Part shown: piece by piece, positions 59,114-64,000 of the stretch
Position numbering within the stretch: position 1 is the first letter of the stretch
How the letters are laid out: the number at the start of each line of letters is the position of its first letter
Assembly: GCA_029204225.1 (NCBI GenBank)
Contig: CM055094.1
Span: 62,450,442 to 62,514,441 of the forward strand
Reading direction: 5' to 3'
DNA from: Diphasiastrum complanatum
Taxonomy: Eukaryota; Streptophyta; Lycopodiopsida; Lycopodiales; Lycopodiaceae
DNA: 64,000 bases
The notes under the pieces: model-generated
What the model was told of the DNA's origin: nothing
Seen by the model: the letters and a program-made list of their open reading frames with translations, nothing else
Databases searched by the model: none
Program-made: the position numbers and the translations under genes

Positions 59114-62100
59114 CTCTTCAAATAGTTTTAGCATAGATTTTGAGAACACTCCAAGTGAAGTGCTATGCTTCAGAAACAAGTCTTTTCTCAAAACTTTGGT
59201 GAAGATATCAGCTACACATTCCCTTGAAGAAACGTGTTGAAGCTCCACCTCCTTTTCCATGACTTGCTCCTTGCATGAAAAACAGGATTGCTTCGTTTGT
59301 TTTCACCTTGAAGATCCATTTGCATCCAATAGCTTTCTTGTCCTTAGGTAACTCCACCAATATCCATGTTCCATTCTTCATAAGAGATTGATACTCAAGA
59401 TCCATTGCTTGGATCCACTCCTCTTTGTTCCTTGCTTCATCTACACATGTAGGTTCATCAAAAGAGGTTAGGAAAGCAAAGTTAGTTCCAACAACCACTT
59501 GCTTACCTTTCACATCATATGTGAGCCTTGAAGGTGTTTGTCTTTCCCTTGATGTTCTCCTTGGATTTTGACTTGATGAAGGTCCTTGATCATCACCATC
59601 TAAAATAGGATCCATCACATCATCATCAAGATTGTTAGATCCATCCACATCAACATTATTTGAAGACACCTTTGGAATATTCCCCTCATAAAAAATGACA
59701 TCTCTACCAATAATCACCTTATTAGTAGTAGGAATGTAAACCTTGTAGGCTTTACTCACCTCACTATGTCCAACAAATATACCTTTCTTGAAGATGGATC
59801 CTCCTTGGTCCTAACATCAAGAGTTATATTGACATAGCAAATGCATCCAAAAGTTCTAAAAAACTTGAAACTCGGCCTCCTCTTGAATAGCATCTCAAAA
59901 GGTGTTCTTCCATCCAATATAGCACTCGACCACCTAATTGCATAGAAAGTTAGCACACAACAAAACTTGATTCCAAGATGGTTTTGGAAGATTAGCACGT
60001 AACCTCATGGCTTTGGCACTTTCACATAAAGTCCTATTCTTCCTTTCGGCCACTCCATTTTCTTGTGGTGTCCTGGGAGTTGTGTACGCCCTCTTGATCC
60101 CATGCTCATCACAAAAGGCCTTGAACTTGGTAGATATGTACTCTCCACCATTTTCACTCCTCAAGCACTTGATCTTTGTGGGAAATCGGTTCTCCCTTGC
60201 ATTCTTGAACTTGACAAAGACATCATACACTTCATCTTTGCTCTTAGTATATAGATCCAACAAAATATACTAAAATCATCAATGAAAGTTACATACATCT
60301 TAGCTCCACTATTGCTAATTGTAGTAAATGAATATCCAAATGTACAACTTGAAAAGGCTTTGTAGATCTAGATGTAGATCTAGTAAAAATTAGTTTATGT
60401 GACTTTGACAAAGCACGAGACTCACAAACATGATTGATGCTAGTTAAGGAACTTGGAAGACCAATCACAACTTGCTTTCTAGCCATTACCTCCAATGACT
60501 TGTAGTTGAGATGTCCCATGCTTTCATGCCAAACCCCTTGAATAGGTATTTGCTCTCTTGCGACACATCCAACTTGGTTAGCAATAACACAAGTATCTAG
60601 TTTGAATAAGTTCCCTTGCCTTTTATCTTTTGCAATCAAGACATCCTTCCTTTTGATCAAACAAGCATCTCCATCAAACTCAACCTTAAGACCATTGCTT
60701 AGCAATTGACTCACACTAAGTAGGTTCTTAGTAATAGATGGAATGAACAAAACATCCTTCAAATGAACATTCCTATTTGTAGAGAGAAAAATAAGAATTG
60801 TGCCAATCCCTTTGATTGCACACTCACCATCATTGGCCGTGTAGATCACCTTCTTGTCAACTCCATATGCCAACAAAGAAGTGAAGTACTCTTTGTGCAA
60901 AGTCATGTGTGAGCTTGCTCCACTATCGATCCACCATGGATCAATATCTCTAACAATAGAACTCAAACATGAAGACATCACAAAAATTTGTATTTTGATC
61001 ATCAACACCATCCTCATCAAGAGCTAGATTACCTTGCTTGTCACCTTGATCTCTCTTCTTCTTGTAGCAATCACTAGCAAAGTGACCTTTGATGCCACAA
61101 TAGAAGTATTTCAACTTTGACCTGTCTTTCTTCTTACCAAGAGAAGAAGACTCACCATGATCTTTTCCTTTAGACCACTTGCCCTTGCTTTTGAACTTTC
61201 CATTGATGAACATGGCCTCCTCATCTTGAGATGTCGATGTAGATCCACCTCTTGCTTGAAGCCTATATTCCTCATTGATCTAGATCTCTTGAAGATCCAT
61301 CAAACTTGGCAAAGTTTTTTAAATAGCAAGACTTTGCACAATGTTAGCATGAGCATTCAACAAACCTTGAACAAGCTCTCCCTCCTTAATGCTCTCATCA
61401 ATGCAAGCTAACTCATCACTTAAAGTCATCACTCTCATAACAAAAGTATTAAGACTCTCTTTCTTTCTTTTGTGTGCTTTGAAAGATTTGTCTTCTTAGA
61501 GTCAACACTCTAGAAGTAGACTTGGATTCATAAAGCTTCTTCAAAGCTTCCCAAGCCTCTCGAGATGAATTGCACTTACCAATCTCTTGAGTAGCTCATT
61601 GGTAATATTCATCTTGATCATGTGTAGAGCTTTCTTAGCTCTCTTGTCATACCTCACTTCATCTTTTTCAACCAAGGGTCTCTCCTCCAACCCTACAACA
61701 ATATCCATCAACTCATGCATTTCAAGAAGTGATTCTATCCTCACCTTCCATGTAGAGTAGTTGCTTGAGGTAAGCCTATCATTGCTTTCCAACATGAATC
61801 CACTTGATGTAGCCATGTTGCAATGATCCGAACCTTCTCTTTCAACCTATTCCAATGCACAAAGCACCCTTTTGAAATACAACAAATGTTTCCAAAAATA
61901 AATTACAAAGATATAGAACCTCTCAACTCTCTTCTAGCACTTATCACTAGCAAATCAACACATAGAATGGTGAAATCTTGATCAACTTATGATCCACCTA
62001 CAATCTAATGAATCTTGCCACTTTCTAAGATTGAAACACACTCTAATGAAGTCCAAAAACCTCAAAAAATCGAAATCCAATAAAAATTAGGGTTTTGACA

Positions 62101-62230
62101 AAATCACAAAAAAAAATTAATTATTTCAAATTCTACATGCAATTGCCTAAAGTTTGATATAAAATCTTGTAGCCACCATTGAGGCTTTCCTAATGCATTA
62201 AATATCGGCCAAATCTAGTAAAACACAAAA
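59114..62230 (-). mobile_element. Copia element E, RT-deleted sister of D, LTRs lost
   Basis: On minus: leader (62230-61817) similar to D's leader 8890-9296; Gag from 61816; zinc knuckle; protease; integrase; then the same RT deletion (near 59295) and the 39-bp RNase H deletion (near 59263) as D, and the RNase H end. The 5' LTR is missing because the leader abuts an inverted RT fragment at 62230. The 3' LTR is missing because the pol end is fused to C-family RNase H. It retains full-length Gag sequence, which D lacks. Confidence 0.85.
59208..61816 (-). pseudogene. Element E gag-protease-integrase, decayed
   Basis: Gag starts MATSSGFMLESNDRLTSSNY with a frameshift near 61585. The zinc knuckle KYFYCGIKGHFASDC is near 61090 (first Cys is Tyr). 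Protease WWIDSGASSHMT is near 60930. Integrase includes VWHESMGHLNYKS (HKR changed to HES), LDIH at the first Asp, LRSENGGEY (second Asp changed to Glu), PQENGVAERKN near 60060 and AYKVYIPTTNKV near 59745. One-base indels are at about 60250, 59936 and 59790; these are shared with D. Ends WIFKVKT followed by the deletion junction. Confidence 0.85.
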
Positions 62231-62850
62231 AGATATGCTCAAGAGTATGGAATTGACCATGATGAGACCTTTGCACCCGTGGCAAAGGTGGTAAGCATTC
62301 GGGTCATCATATCTCTTGCAACACTTTTTGGATGGGATCTATGACAATTGGATATCACTAATGCATTCTTCAATGGTGATCTTGAGGAGGATGTGTTTAT
62401 GGAGCAACCCAAGGGCTACATATCACATGCAAAGCATAATCATGGTTGTTTTCTACAAAAGAGTTTGTCTGGACTTAAGCAAGCACCAAGGAGTTGGTAT
62501 GCCTTAGCTAACACTTTTCTACTTTCTCAAAACTTCATAATGAGTGAGTACGATCATTCAATTTACTATAGATTTGTTGGAAATGATGCTACTATTCTTC
62601 TAATCTATGTGGATGATATCATTTTGAGTGGAGGCAACAATCAAGATATTGATGATATCAAGATTGCACTCAAAAAGGAGTTTGATGTGCATGATCTTGG
62701 TCTTTTGCATTATATCTTGGGAATAGATGTATTTAGAACTTCTCAATCTATTTTCATTTGTCAAGATAAGTATGTTAATTCTATTCTAAATAGATTTCAT
62801 ATGGTAGACGCTAAATCTTGTGATACACCTATAATCTTTATTTATCAATA
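62231..62850 (+). pseudogene. Inverted copia reverse-transcriptase fragment
   Basis: Reads RYAQEYGIDHDETFAPVAKV, SIRVIISLATLFGWDL, a TGA (Trp position), QLDITNAFFNGDLEEDVFME, SGLKQAPRSWYALANTFLLS, ILLIYVDDIILSGGNNQDID (YVDD intact, about 62606), HYILGIDVFRTSQSIFICQD, then stops after DTP near 62832. It covers RT N-terminal half through the palm and is closely related to, but distinct from, A/B RT. Plausibly it comes from the autonomous relative of D/E. It lies head-to-head with E's leader. Confidence 0.88.
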
Positions 62851-64000
62851 AGAGATTGACCTAGAGCGGTTTTCTTCCGCCTTAGATTGTTCAAGATAGA
62901 GAGTGAGTAAGAGAGACAACTTCGAGCACACGGTTACTACCACAATTGCATTGTGCTCGTTATTCAGTTGATTATGTACATGCTGTGAAAATTTCAGATC
63001 CAAAACACGCTTGATGGATCTTAGATCTTGGGCAAATTTGGAGTGCACATCTAGATTTAGCTACAAGCACATGCTTGAATTGCATAAATCACTAAGATCT
63101 GATCATAAGCATAAAAGTTGAGCCACTTTTTGTTCTAGATTGAAGTTGTCTTCTTCCAATTTGACATTGTCAAAATTGTGGTTATCATAGAAGGCCATTT
63201 TGCATTTGAGATGTCGTGTAAGGATCTTCAAGCAGTTGCAAGTGTCAATGGAATCCTACCCAACAACAAAGAGAAGGCAAACATTAAATAGTTCCTCACA
63301 CACAAGATCAACTAATTCATCTACTCGAGTTCTAAAAAATTTTGTCTATGGAAAGCTTTCATAGGAGGAGCTTTTGTCAAGTATTTTATATGCAAAACGA
63401 TGTCACAATATTTTCCCTCCCTTGCGAAGATTTAAGCCTAAATGAAATATATTAAAAGGCAATTTGGATCTTTCTAAGCTTTTTGAGGTCGTTGTCTCTA
63501 GCCCACTTAATGTTGATATAGATAGTCACGAAATCTGCTCTGAAAAAGGGATTTGTAAACGGCAAGGCTGACAAATAAGCGATTTCAGTTGAACACAGCA
63601 ACTATAATTTGGGAATTAAATAGCAGCTAGAAAGGGACGCTTTTCTTTGACAACTTGGGAGGCAGAATAAATTTAGTGAACCCAGATTGTTTTATTGTTG
63701 ATAGTAAATGATGATTGTACTTTCACCAATTCCACAAACTCTTTGTTTTGAAAGAGTCAAAAGCAATCAGTCATACCTTTACTCGAGGTTCTTGGTTTCA
63801 AGTTTCATGTTATCTTTACCAATTTCAAGATTTTGCTTGGATAATGGTTAAAGGAAAGTTATGATCTCATTTCATAGTTGGATTATAGATTGTAAAAATA
63901 CATAGATTGAAGAGGAAAACAAAGCCGAAAATTGCTGGACAACGAATGCAAACTTGCGCCTCAATGTAAAAAGCCATCTTGCATGTAAGTTGCATTCTAT
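62851..64000. other. Right edge, no gene recognised
   Basis: AT-rich. 62981 reads tgtgaaaatttcagatcc, similar to the first bases of A's LTR on + (tgtgaaaaatacagatcc), so an old minus-oriented LTR of a related family may start here. The rest does not align. No reading frame of note to the end. Confidence 0.3.

Overview
This window is a land-plant nuclear region made almost entirely of nested and decayed LTR retrotransposons. Three things point to a plant. A diverged NAC-domain gene lies at 3285-4213. The Ty1/copia and Ty3/gypsy elements have the TGGTATCAGAGC primer-binding site (initiator-Met tRNA) that is usual in plants. Several non-transposon fragments show GT-AG intron borders. Nothing looks prokaryotic or organellar. 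The species cannot be fixed from this sequence; a large repeat-rich genome is implied.

Layout, left: 147-1707 is a dead copia pol fragment (+). 3285-4213 is the NAC-like gene (-). 6540-13065 is a decayed copia element C (+), split by a second copia element D (8374-11708, +) that has lost most of its coding sequence. 13706-20136 is a nearly intact copia element A (-): 655-bp LTRs identical as read, TSD ttgca, and one reading frame with a single stop. 20369-22080 is the 5' part of a related copia element G (+). 22970-25150 is an internally deleted gypsy fragment (-).

Middle: 27522-30992 (-) is a decayed, intron-bearing unknown gene interrupted by a 2.2-kb G-rich block. 31406-32507 is the 3' end of a third copia type (K, -). 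34371-34484 is a near-perfect palindrome. 35025-47076 is a three-level nest: gypsy J (-) was entered by copia H (+, 38221), which was entered by a gypsy-type element I without coding capacity (-, 41908-46654). I shares leader and LTR sequence with J.

Right: 48111-49090 (-) is an unknown decayed gene. 51136-57567 is copia element B (+), sister of A: 655-bp LTRs, TSD gttac, and one different stop codon. B sits beside, and probably in, a second copy of the unknown gene (57573-58520). 58851-62230 (-) is copia element E, a sister of D sharing its deletions and frameshifts, fused in frame to a C-family RNase H remnant and abutting an inverted reverse-transcriptase fragment (62231-62850, +).

Functionally, A and B carry almost complete Gag-protease-integrase-reverse transcriptase-RNase H frames. 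D/E (copia) and I (gypsy) look like non-autonomous lines that were mobilised by proteins from related elements. No working host gene can be asserted with high confidence.
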